Of a stretch of 64,000 nt of DNA, positions 53,993 to 61,602 are shown one piece after another. The notes under the pieces were generated by a model. That model worked only from the letters and a program-made list of their open reading frames with translations. It made no database searches and was not told the DNA's origin. The position numbers were made by a program, and so were the translations under genes. Origin of the DNA: Rhizobium sp. R635 (GTDB taxonomy: Bacteria > Pseudomonadota > Alphaproteobacteria > Rhizobiales > Rhizobiaceae); NCBI RefSeq assembly GCF_002211285.1, contig NZ_LOKX01000035.1, positions 186,001-250,000 of the forward strand. The letters run 5' to 3'. Position 1 is the first letter of the stretch; each line of letters begins with the position of its first letter.

Positions 53993-54307
53993 TCAGACTG
54001 CAATGAATTCGGGATCGGCAGGAGCGTAGCCCGGTGCGTATTCCATGGTGGGGCCTTGCGCGCGGATGCGCTCGCGCAGGCGAAGCGGCCAGAGAATGCC
54101 GTTGGTTTCCTGAACTTCGACGACGGCGACGTCAACGACCTCGTTGTCGGCATAGGATTTCTTGCCGATCGCCTCCAGCGCTTCAACGGCTTCGTTGTGA
54201 CGGGCGACAAGCGCTTCCTGCAGCGAGGTGGACCACTTCCCGTTCGCATCCAGCCAGACGGCAATGCCGTCCGTCAGCCGGTTGGCCGTCAGAACCTTGT
54301 CTACCAT
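53993..54307 (-). CDS. DUF2849 family protein of the sulfite reduction operon
   Basis: 104 residues: VLTANRLTDGIAVWLDANGK at the start, then ALVARHNEAVEALEAIG and PLRLRERIRAQGPTMEYAPG, the DUF2849 pattern. Found between cysG and cysI in many alphaproteobacteria; function unproven. It begins 2 bases after the cysG stop and ends 8 bases before cysI. Confidence 0.9.
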   Translation of the reverse strand: MVDKVLTANRLTDGIAVWLDANGKWSTSLQEALVARHNEAVEALEAIGKKSYADNEVVDVAVVEVQETNGILWPLRLRERIRAQGPTMEYAPGYAPADPEFIAV

Positions 54308-54309
54308 AT

Positions 54310-55746
54310 TCAGCTCCTTGCAAGTTCCTCGAGCCGGGCGTTCGCACGCACCAGCGGCTCGGACAGTTCGAAATTGGCGCCGGCGACCGCATCGCCGATA
54401 ATGACCATGACCGGCCCTGACAATTCGTCACGGTGCTGCAGATCGGGCAGATCGGCAAGCGTGCCATGCAGCAGACGGCGCTCAGCGCGGCTGGCGTTTT
54501 CGATGACGGCGACTGTGGTCTCGGCGGGAATGCCCGCCTGCATCAGCCGCTCGGCGACGGAGGCGGCAACCGTGCGCCCCATATAGACGGCAATCGTCGC
54601 GCCGGAGACGGCAAGGCTTGCCCAATCGGGCAGAACGTCGCCTGTAAGATCATAGCCCGTCGTGAAGACCAGCGAGGAGGCGACGCCACGCAGCGTCAGC
54701 GGCAGCTCGAAATCGGCAGCGGCGGCAAAAGCCGAGGTGATGCCGGGCACGACCTCATAGGTAACGCCGGCAGCGCGCAGCGCGGCCATCTCTTCCCCTG
54801 CCCGGCCATAGACCAGCGGATCGCCCGATTTCAGCCGGACGACGCGTTTGCCCTGACGGCCGAGATCGACGAGCAGTTCGTTGATCTCTTCCTGCGACTT
54901 GGAATGACAGCCTTTGCGCTTGCCAACGGAAAGGCGCTCGGCATCCCGGCGGCCCATATCGACGATCGCCTGCGGTACGAGCGCATCGTAAACGATGACG
55001 TCGGCTTCCATCATCACGCGTTGGGCGCGCAGCGTCAGCAGGTCTTCGGCGCCCGGACCGGCGCCGACGAGCCAGACATGGCCCGCGACCTTGTCCATTG
55101 AACCCAACAGCCGGTCGGCGGCGTGGCGGGCCTGAGGCAGGTTGCCATTGGCAACCGCATCGGCAACGGGGCCAGAAAAGAAACGGCGCCAGAAGACGCG
55201 GCGGGAAACGCCGCGGGGAACCAGTTGATCGACTGATTTGCGGTAGCTTGTAGCCAACGCAGCGAGGCGGCCGAGCGAAGGGGAAAGAAGCTGATCGATC
55301 TGGGCGCGGATCATCTGCGCCAGAACCGGCCCCGCCCCTTCGGTGCCGATCGCGACGGCGACGGGCGCGCGATTGACCAGCGCCGGCGTGAAGAAATCGC
55401 AGTAATCGGGCTGATCGACGGCATTGGCCGGGATTCTGGCAGCGCGGGCGGCATCAACGATGCTGCGATCCTCAGCGGCATCGCCGGTCGCGGCGAAAAC
55501 GAGGGTGGCCCCTTCGATCTGCGCGGCGGAAAAAGCCGCGCGCACGGTTTCGATGCGGTTTGCGATCAGGAAGGCATGATAGTCGGCTTCCGGCCGATCG
55601 GCATAGGCGACGATATGCGCCCGCGTGTTCATGAGCAGCCGCACCTTGGCGAAAGCTTCGTCGCCATTGCCGAAGACAGCGGTCTTCTGGCCTTCCACGC
55701 GAAAGAAGGCGGGAAATACCGAAAGCTGTTCAGTCCTGGGAGGCAT
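54310..55746 (-). CDS. cysG: Siroheme synthase, trifunctional CysG
   Basis: 478 residues. N-terminal precorrin-2 dehydrogenase/ferrochelatase domain at about 1-205 (FFRVEGQKTAVFGNGDEAFA; IPANAVDQPDYCDFFTPALV). C-terminal uroporphyrinogen-III methyltransferase at about 220-460 with VWLVGAGPGAEDLLTLRA and VVRLKSGDPLVYGRAGEE. It produces siroheme, the cofactor of CysI encoded two genes downstream. The start MPPRTEQLSVFPAFF was chosen over a 27-residue extension. First gene of the operon. Confidence 0.93.
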   Translation of the reverse strand: MPPRTEQLSVFPAFFRVEGQKTAVFGNGDEAFAKVRLLMNTRAHIVAYADRPEADYHAFLIANRIETVRAAFSAAQIEGATLVFAATGDAAEDRSIVDAARAARIPANAVDQPDYCDFFTPALVNRAPVAVAIGTEGAGPVLAQMIRAQIDQLLSPSLGRLAALATSYRKSVDQLVPRGVSRRVFWRRFFSGPVADAVANGNLPQARHAADRLLGSMDKVAGHVWLVGAGPGAEDLLTLRAQRVMMEADVIVYDALVPQAIVDMGRRDAERLSVGKRKGCHSKSQEEINELLVDLGRQGKRVVRLKSGDPLVYGRAGEEMAALRAAGVTYEVVPGITSAFAAAADFELPLTLRGVASSLVFTTGYDLTGDVLPDWASLAVSGATIAVYMGRTVAASVAERLMQAGIPAETTVAVIENASRAERRLLHGTLADLPDLQHRDELSGPVMVIIGDAVAGANFELSEPLVRANARLEELARS

Positions 55747-56014
55747 TATCAATCCACTTCGAAGTTGCCAGAATATGCCCTTGATCGACAAGGGATTGAA
55801 GGAACAGAAATTCGAAAGCCCCAGCAAGCGCGTATTCTTTTGCTCGCGCCATCCATGATTTGAGAAAAGTCACCCATGCTGACCAAAACAGCACATCCCG
55901 CAAGCGCTTGCTGCAGTGCACTATAAAGCCTGTGACAAACGGCGTCCACCGGCGACTGACGCATTTCACTTGCGCCGCCAAGGCGATAGACTACGGCGAA
56001 AACCGGAGATATCA

Positions 56015-56602
56015 ATGCCCGACAAGACCATCGCCTCCCGCCTGCTTTCGGTCATCGAAGACGATATCCTGCCCTTGACGGAGCGCGGCGTTTCGCTGGG
56101 CAATAAAGTTTTCGGCGCGGCAATCCTGAGGAAATCCGATTTTTCGCTCGTCGTCGCCGAGACCAATAACGAGCTCGAGAACCCGCTCTGGCATGGCGAG
56201 GTGCATACGCTGAAGCGGTTTTACGAGCTTGGCGACAAGCCGCAAACCAAGGATCTGATCTTTCTGTCGACGCACGAACCCTGCAGCATGTGCATGTCGG
56301 CGATCACCTGGGCGGGCTTCGACAATTTCTACTATTTCTTCAGCCATGAGGATTCGCGCGACGCCTTCGCCATTCCGCACGACCTGAAGATCCTGAAGGA
56401 GGTCTTCGGGCTTGAGCCCGGCGGCTACCGCAGGCAAAACGCCTTCTGGAACAGCTTTGCCATCTCCGATCTCGTCGAGACCGAAGAGACTTCTCTGAAG
56501 ACGGCGCTGGAAGCGCAGACCACCCGCATCAAGGCGCGCTACGACGCGCTGTCTTCTACCTACCAATCATCGAAGAGCGCCAACGACATTCCCCTGAACT
56601 GA
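56015..56602 (+). CDS. Cytidine/deoxycytidylate deaminase-like zinc protein
   Basis: 195 residues. The zinc and catalytic residues are NPLWHGEVHTLKRF (H-G-E, about 55-68) and HEPCSMCMSAITW (about 88-100). CGGAGATATCA before the ATG fixes the start. Members deaminate nucleosides, nucleotides or tRNA bases; the 95-residue C-terminal part is unlike TadA, so the substrate is open. mazG follows by 6 bases, and both genes may act in nucleotide clean-up. Confidence 0.85.
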   Translation: MPDKTIASRLLSVIEDDILPLTERGVSLGNKVFGAAILRKSDFSLVVAETNNELENPLWHGEVHTLKRFYELGDKPQTKDLIFLSTHEPCSMCMSAITWAGFDNFYYFFSHEDSRDAFAIPHDLKILKEVFGLEPGGYRRQNAFWNSFAISDLVETEETSLKTALEAQTTRIKARYDALSSTYQSSKSANDIPLN

Positions 56603-56608
56603 GGCATC

Positions 56609-57454
56609 ATGGAACCTTCCAAAGACATTTCGCGCCTGATCGAGATCATGGCGGCGCTGCGCCATCCCGAGACCGGCTGCCCGTGGGACATCGAGCAGAA
56701 CTTCGAGACGATCAAGCCCTATACGATCGAGGAGGCCTATGAGGTATCCGACGCGATCGAGCGCGGCGATATGGACGATCTGTGTGACGAGTTGGGCGAC
56801 CTTTTGCTGCAGGTGGTCTTCCATGCCCGCATGGCCGAGGAGGCCGGCGAATTCTCGTTCGGCGATGTTGTGAACGCGATCACCACCAAGATGATCCGCC
56901 GCCACCCTCACGTCTTCGCCCGCTCGGCCGCCGATACGCCGGACGCGGTGAAGATCCAATGGGATGAGATCAAGCAGGCCGAGAAACGCGAGCGCGCCGA
57001 GCGCCGGGCAAGGCGCGGCATCACCGAGGATTTCAAGGGCGGCTTCCTCGGCTCGGTACAGCGCAGCTTTCCCGCCCTGACGGAGGCGCTGAAGCTGCAG
57101 GAACGCGCCGCCAAGGTCGGCTTCGACTGGTCTGCACCTGAACCGATCCTCGACAAAATAGAGGAAGAGATCGGCGAATTGCGGGCGGCGCTAAGTGAAG
57201 GCGACCGGGCGAAGGTCAGCGACGAACTCGGCGACCTGATCTTCGCGGTCGTCAACATCGGGCGGCATGTGAAGGCTGATCCAGAAGATGCGCTGCGTGG
57301 AACGAACACGAAGTTTCGGCGTCGTTTCAATCACATCGAGCATGTTCTTGAAGCGGAAGGCGAGACGCTGGAAGATGCGACGTTGGAACGGATGGAAGAA
57401 ATCTGGCAGGCGGCCAAGGCGATTGAGCGTGCGGTGACTGCTGGAGGTGGGTGA
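56609..57454 (+). CDS. mazG: MazG nucleoside triphosphate pyrophosphohydrolase
   Basis: 281 residues with two MazG helical domains. Metal-binding motifs are EEAYEVSDAIERGDMDDLCD with ELGDLLLQVVFHA (about 36-68) and EEIGELRAALSEGDRAKVSD with ELGDLIFAVVN (about 190-222). GCPWDIEQNFETIKPYTIEE near the start is strongly conserved. It hydrolyses NTPs to NMP and pyrophosphate, which removes faulty nucleotides. Convergent with hflX. Confidence 0.95.
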   Translation: MEPSKDISRLIEIMAALRHPETGCPWDIEQNFETIKPYTIEEAYEVSDAIERGDMDDLCDELGDLLLQVVFHARMAEEAGEFSFGDVVNAITTKMIRRHPHVFARSAADTPDAVKIQWDEIKQAEKRERAERRARRGITEDFKGGFLGSVQRSFPALTEALKLQERAAKVGFDWSAPEPILDKIEEEIGELRAALSEGDRAKVSDELGDLIFAVVNIGRHVKADPEDALRGTNTKFRRRFNHIEHVLEAEGETLEDATLERMEEIWQAAKAIERAVTAGGG

Positions 57455-57551
57455 GCTTTCTCCCCTTCGCCCCAGCGGGGCCATCCGGCCCTCGGTGCAC
57501 TGTCCGATAAGCCCTTTAGATGGATGGGGAAAGCCTGCCTCAAAGGCCAGC

Positions 57552-58877
57552 CTACCGCTCCCAGTCTTCCCTGGCAGCCTTCGGTCCATTACCGATGCGG
57601 CGTTCGAGTTCGGCCGCCTCGGTTTCCGACAAGCGCAGGTCGAGCGTGATCGAACCGTCCTCATTGTCCTCGCGGCCATCGACGATCGCGTGGTCGTAGA
57701 GCCAGGGCAGCAGCGCCAATTTGTCGACGGGAAGGCGGATCGTCGTTTCGGTCATCACGCCTGACAGTCTGCGGCTGATCTCTTCCATCAGCGTGTCGAC
57801 GCCCTCGCCGCTGACGGCCGAGACCGCGACGACGTTGCCGGCGCCGGCAGCCTTCTGCACCATGGTGTCGTGCACCTCCGGCTCCAGCCGGTCGATCTTG
57901 TTCCAGACTTCGATCAGGCGCTTGGCGGCTTCGGCCTCGTCGATGCCGAGGTCGTTCAGGATGCGCATGACGTCGGCGCTCTGCGCCTGGTTGTCGACAT
58001 CGGACATGTCGCGGACATGCAGGATGAGATCGGCTTCCAGCACTTCTTCCAGCGTCGCGCGGAAGGCGGCGACGAGATGGGTCGGCAGGTCCGAAATGAA
58101 GCCGACGGTGTCGGACAGGATGACGGTGCGGCCGTGCGGCAGCTTCATGCGCCGAAGCGTCGGGTCGAGCGTGGCGAAGAGCATATCTTCGGCGAGAACC
58201 CCTGCCCCGGTAATGCGGTTGAACAGCGTCGACTTGCCGGCATTGGTATAGCCGACCAGCGCCACGATCGGATGCGGCACCTTGCGGCGCTTGGCGCGGT
58301 GGAGCTGGCGCGTGCGCACGACCTGCTCCAGCTCGCGTTCGAGCTTGATGATGCGGTCCTGCAACAGCCGCCGGTCGGCTTCGATCTGGGTTTCACCGGG
58401 GCCGCCCATGAAGCCGCCGCCGCCGCGCTGGCGTTCGAGGTGGGTCCAGCTGCGGACCAGCCGGCCCTTCTGATAATTCAAATGGGCGAGATCGACCTGC
58501 AGCGTGCCTTCCTTGGTGGAAGCGCGGCGGCCGAAGATTTCGAGGATGAGGCCCGTCCGGTCGATGACCTTGGCGTTCCATTCCTTTTCGAGATTGCGCT
58601 GCTGCACCGGCGTCAGGGGATGATCGACGATGACGAGACCGGAATCGCGCTCGTCGAGCAGCGCCTTGATCTCCTCGATCTTGCCGGTGCCGAGCAGCGT
58701 CGCCGGTCTCGGATCGTTGACCGGAACGATCGAGCCGCTGACGACGTCGAGATCGATCGCCTGAGCAAGGCCCGTCGCCTCTTCTAGCCGGCTTTCCGGT
58801 GTGCGGGTGGAAGCCGATTCGGTCTGACTGCCGCGGCTGCGCGATTTCAGAACCGGCACGACGACGGTCGCGCGCAT
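57552..58877 (-). CDS. hflX: HflX ribosome-associated GTPase
   Basis: 441 residues. N-terminal HflX domain (VVDHPLTPVQQRNLEKEW-like stretch near 83-100; LAHLNYQKGRLVRSWTHLER; GGGGFMGGPGETQIEADRR) followed by the GTPase domain: G1 GYTNAGKST (209-217), G3 DTVGFISDLP, G4 NKID. It splits stalled or heat-damaged ribosomes. The ATG at 58877 has AGGGACG upstream. The frame stays open about 26 codons further, with no ATG or GTG start before the hfq stop region. hfq lies 77 bases upstream. Confidence 0.93.
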   Translation of the reverse strand: MRATVVVPVLKSRSRGSQTESASTRTPESRLEEATGLAQAIDLDVVSGSIVPVNDPRPATLLGTGKIEEIKALLDERDSGLVIVDHPLTPVQQRNLEKEWNAKVIDRTGLILEIFGRRASTKEGTLQVDLAHLNYQKGRLVRSWTHLERQRGGGGFMGGPGETQIEADRRLLQDRIIKLERELEQVVRTRQLHRAKRRKVPHPIVALVGYTNAGKSTLFNRITGAGVLAEDMLFATLDPTLRRMKLPHGRTVILSDTVGFISDLPTHLVAAFRATLEEVLEADLILHVRDMSDVDNQAQSADVMRILNDLGIDEAEAAKRLIEVWNKIDRLEPEVHDTMVQKAAGAGNVVAVSAVSGEGVDTLMEEISRRLSGVMTETTIRLPVDKLALLPWLYDHAIVDGREDNEDGSITLDLRLSETEAAELERRIGNGPKAAREDWER

Positions 58878-58954
58878 ATCGTCCCTGTGCTTGGCGGCCT
58901 CAGGGATGATCGAATCGTTCTTGGTATCGCGTGTCGAAATGACGGCTGATCCTG

Positions 58955-59197
58955 TTAGGACGCGGCTTCTTCACTCTCGAACATCTGCATGGGCTGACCC
59001 GGCATGATCGTCGAGATCGCATGCTTATACACCAGCTGCGAATGGCCGTCACGGCGAAGAAGAACACAGAAATTGTCAAAAGAGGTAACAACGCCCGTGA
59101 GTTTCACGCCGTTGATCAGAAAGATTGTCAGGGAAATCTTTTGCTTGCGAACAGTATTGAGAAATAAGTCCTGCAAATTCTGAGAACGTTCCGCCAT
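58955..59197 (-). CDS. hfq: RNA chaperone Hfq
   Basis: 80 residues. Sm1 motif [20 protein letters not shown] and Sm2 motif region [12 protein letters not shown] are intact; [14 protein letters not shown] carries the rim arginines. The C-terminal tail is short, as in alphaproteobacteria. Hfq pairs small RNAs with mRNAs, including nitrogen-fixation regulators in rhizobia. [10 protein letters not shown] is the usual start; an extra 17 residues upstream are not conserved-looking. Confidence 0.97.
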
Positions 59198-59219
59198 CGC
59201 GCCGCTTCTTTCTTTATTG

Positions 59220-59254
59220 CCGGCCTGAGCTGGCCGGTTGAATATCAATCAACC
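59220..59254 (-). promoter_or_regulatory. Two mutually exclusive hairpins in the hfq leader
   Basis: On the minus strand GGTTGA-TTGATAT-TCAACC (59254-59236) is followed by CCGGCC-AGCTCA-GGCCGG (59237-59220). The arms share two bases, so both cannot form fully. They end 22 bases before the hfq start. They may end the dat transcript or control hfq translation. Confidence 0.45.
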
Positions 59255-59308
59255 TCTCCATGCAAGACCGGCGGCACCCTCATTCCACCTGTCCAGCAAA
59301 TCTTGGTA

Positions 59309-60172
59309 TCAAATCGCAATCTTTTCCGCAACGTCGAAAAAGGCTTCGCGAACTTTCTGCGAGACGCTGCCGGGATGGCCGTTGGCAATCGCCTGATCAT
59401 CGACGGAAACGACCGGAAAACAAATACTTGTGGCTGCCGTCAGGAAGACTTCGCGGGCCGCGAGCATCTCGGAAACGGAGAAGTTCCGCTCGGCGATCTT
59501 CAAGCCCAGCCTGGCCGCGACATCCATCAATGTGGTGCGGGTAATGCCGCGCAAAATGCCGTGTTCGGCCGGGCGCGTCACCAGCGTTCCGTCCGAATCG
59601 ACGATCCAGACATTGGTCGCCGCCCCTTCCTTCACCATGCCGTCGGCATCGACATAAATCGCTTCCTGGGCGCCGGCTTCCTTGGCCTGCTGGCGAGCCA
59701 TCGCATTCGGAAGCAGGCCGACGGATTTGATATCGACGCGGTCCCAGCGGTTGTCGGCAACGGTGATCGCCTTGATCCCGTTGGCATTCTTGGCGGCGAT
59801 GATCTTCGGGTCCGTGCTCTTGGCCGTTATGACGAGCGAAGGCGGGGTTCCCTCGGCCGGGAAAACATGGTCGCGCCGGGCGACGCCGCGTGTCACCTGC
59901 ATGTAGAAGAGCCCGTTGCGGACATGATTGCGGCGCAGCGTCTCGCGAATGACCTGCGTCATCGCCGCCCGGCTCATCGGCCAGACGATGCGGAGTTCAC
60001 CGAGCGAACGGTCGAGACGGTTCAGATGGCGGGTGAGATCGACGATATAGCCGTGGCGCACCTCGCACACTTCATAGACGCCGTCGGCAAATTGATAGCC
60101 GCGATCCTCGATATGCACGCTTGCATCGGAATGCTTGACGTATCGGCCGTTCACATAAGCAATTCTCGGCAT
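59309..60172 (-). CDS. dat: D-alanine aminotransferase-like class IV PLP transaminase
   Basis: 287 residues. HIEDRGYQFADGVYEVCEV at about 20-38 and the PLP-lysine region IKSVGLLPNAMARQQAKEAG near 150-169, with GAATNVWIV and GILRGITRTTLMDVA later, are typical of D-amino-acid/branched-chain transaminases. It exchanges amino groups between D-alanine and 2-oxoglutarate. The gene is often found between ntrX and hfq in Rhizobiales. It follows ntrX by 65 bases. Confidence 0.9.
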   Translation of the reverse strand: MPRIAYVNGRYVKHSDASVHIEDRGYQFADGVYEVCEVRHGYIVDLTRHLNRLDRSLGELRIVWPMSRAAMTQVIRETLRRNHVRNGLFYMQVTRGVARRDHVFPAEGTPPSLVITAKSTDPKIIAAKNANGIKAITVADNRWDRVDIKSVGLLPNAMARQQAKEAGAQEAIYVDADGMVKEGAATNVWIVDSDGTLVTRPAEHGILRGITRTTLMDVAARLGLKIAERNFSVSEMLAAREVFLTAATSICFPVVSVDDQAIANGHPGSVSQKVREAFFDVAEKIAI

Positions 60173-60237
60173 GGGAAACCTGGACTTCCGGGAGATAATT
60201 GAGGGACGCGGCGCGGCTTGCGCAGCGCCTTATATAA

Positions 60238-61602
60238 TCAGACGCCGAGCGACTTCAGCTTGCGGTGCAGCGCTGAACGCTCCATGCCGACGAATTCGGC
60301 GGTGCGCGAGATATTGCCGCCGAAGCGGTTGATCTGGGCGATCAGGTAGTCCTTCTCGAACATCTCGCGGGCTTCGCGCAGCGGCAGCGTCATGATGTGA
60401 TAATCATTCTTGGCTGAAACTTTCGGCAGCATGTCGCCGAGATCGGTCGGCAGCATGTCGGCGGTGATCGGCGCATCCGGGCCGTCGGTTCGGGCAAGAA
60501 TCATCAGCCGCTCGATGTTGTTGCGCAACTGGCGGATATTGCCCGGCCAGTCATGGGCCTGCAACACGGCCATGGCGTCGTCGCCGATGCGGCGCGGACG
60601 GATGCCGGCCTGCTCGGAAATCTGGCGCATCAGCTGATCGACCAGGAAAGGAATGTCCTCGCGGCGCTCGGCAAGCTGCGGCACACGCACCGGCACGACC
60701 GCGAGGCGATGATAGAGATCCTCGCGGAACCAGCCTTCGGCAATGCGGCTTTCGAGATTATAGGCCGTCGAGGAGATGATACGGACATCGACCTTGACGC
60801 GCTTGGAGCCGCCAACGCGCTCGAACTGCTGATCGACCAGCACGCGCAGGATCTTGTTCTGCGTCTCGCGCGGCATCTCGCCGACTTCGTCGAGGTAGAG
60901 GATGCCGCGATGGGCCTCTTCGAGCGCGCCGATCTTGCGGGCCTGGCCGGGCGTGCCCTCGGTGCCGAAGAGCGCCACTTCCATGCGGTCGGGCGTGATA
61001 TTGGCGGCGTTCAGCGCGACGAAGGGGCCGCTAGCGCGGCTCGACTTCTTGTGGATCATCCGCGCCACCAGTTCCTTGCCGGAGCCGGATGCACCGAGGA
61101 TCATGATACGGCTGTTGGTCGGCGATACCTTCTCGATCGTCTGGCGCAGCTGCGACACGGCGACCGAGGTGCCGATCAGCTCCAGAGCGTCGCCGGTGCG
61201 GCGCTTCAGCTCGGAGACTTCGCGCTTGAGCTTGGAATTTTCCAGCGCGCGTTCGGCGATCAGAATCAGCCGGTCGGCCTTGAAGGGTTTCTCGATGAAA
61301 TCGAAAGCGCCGCGCTTGATCGCCGAAACGGCGGTCTCGATGTTGCCGTGACCTGATATCATGACGACGGGCAGATCCGGATGGCGGGTCTTGATCTCGT
61401 CGAGCAGCGACAGGCCGTCGAGCTTGCTGCCCTGCATCCAGATATCGAGGAAGATCAGCCGCGGCACCCGATCTGATATCGCCGCCAGCGCGCTGTCGCT
61501 GTCATGAGCCGTGCGCGTCTCGTGTCCCTCGTCGGAGAGAATGCCGGAAACGATCTCGCGAATATCGTGCTCGTCGTCGACGACAAGAATATCAGAGGCC
61601 AT
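60238..61602 (-). CDS. ntrX: NtrX nitrogen-regulation response regulator
   Basis: 454 residues. Receiver domain 1-120 with phosphoacceptor D53 (LIFLDIWMQG) and K105 in EKPF. AAA+ domain 145-385 with Walker A GASGSGKE (170-177) and Walker B GILYLDEVGEM. The sigma-54-contacting GAFTGA loop is absent; the place reads ALFGTEGTPGQARKIG (210-225). A Fis-type DNA-binding helix ends the protein (ISRTAEFVGMERSALHRKL). The start MASDILVVDDE overlaps ntrY by 11 bases. It is phosphorylated by NtrY and adjusts nitrogen and redox-linked genes. Confidence 0.95.
   Translation of the reverse strand: MASDILVVDDEHDIREIVSGILSDEGHETRTAHDSDSALAAISDRVPRLIFLDIWMQGSKLDGLSLLDEIKTRHPDLPVVMISGHGNIETAVSAIKRGAFDFIEKPFKADRLILIAERALENSKLKREVSELKRRTGDALELIGTSVAVSQLRQTIEKVSPTNSRIMILGASGSGKELVARMIHKKSSRASGPFVALNAANITPDRMEVALFGTEGTPGQARKIGALEEAHRGILYLDEVGEMPRETQNKILRVLVDQQFERVGGSKRVKVDVRIISSTAYNLESRIAEGWFREDLYHRLAVVPVRVPQLAERREDIPFLVDQLMRQISEQAGIRPRRIGDDAMAVLQAHDWPGNIRQLRNNIERLMILARTDGPDAPITADMLPTDLGDMLPKVSAKNDYHIMTLPLREAREMFEKDYLIAQINRFGGNISRTAEFVGMERSALHRKLKSLGV

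Noticed and set aside
57455-57551. Terminator between mazG and hflX
   Set aside because: The gap contains GC-rich pieces such as CCCCAGCGGGG, but the stem is short and no T tract follows in either direction.
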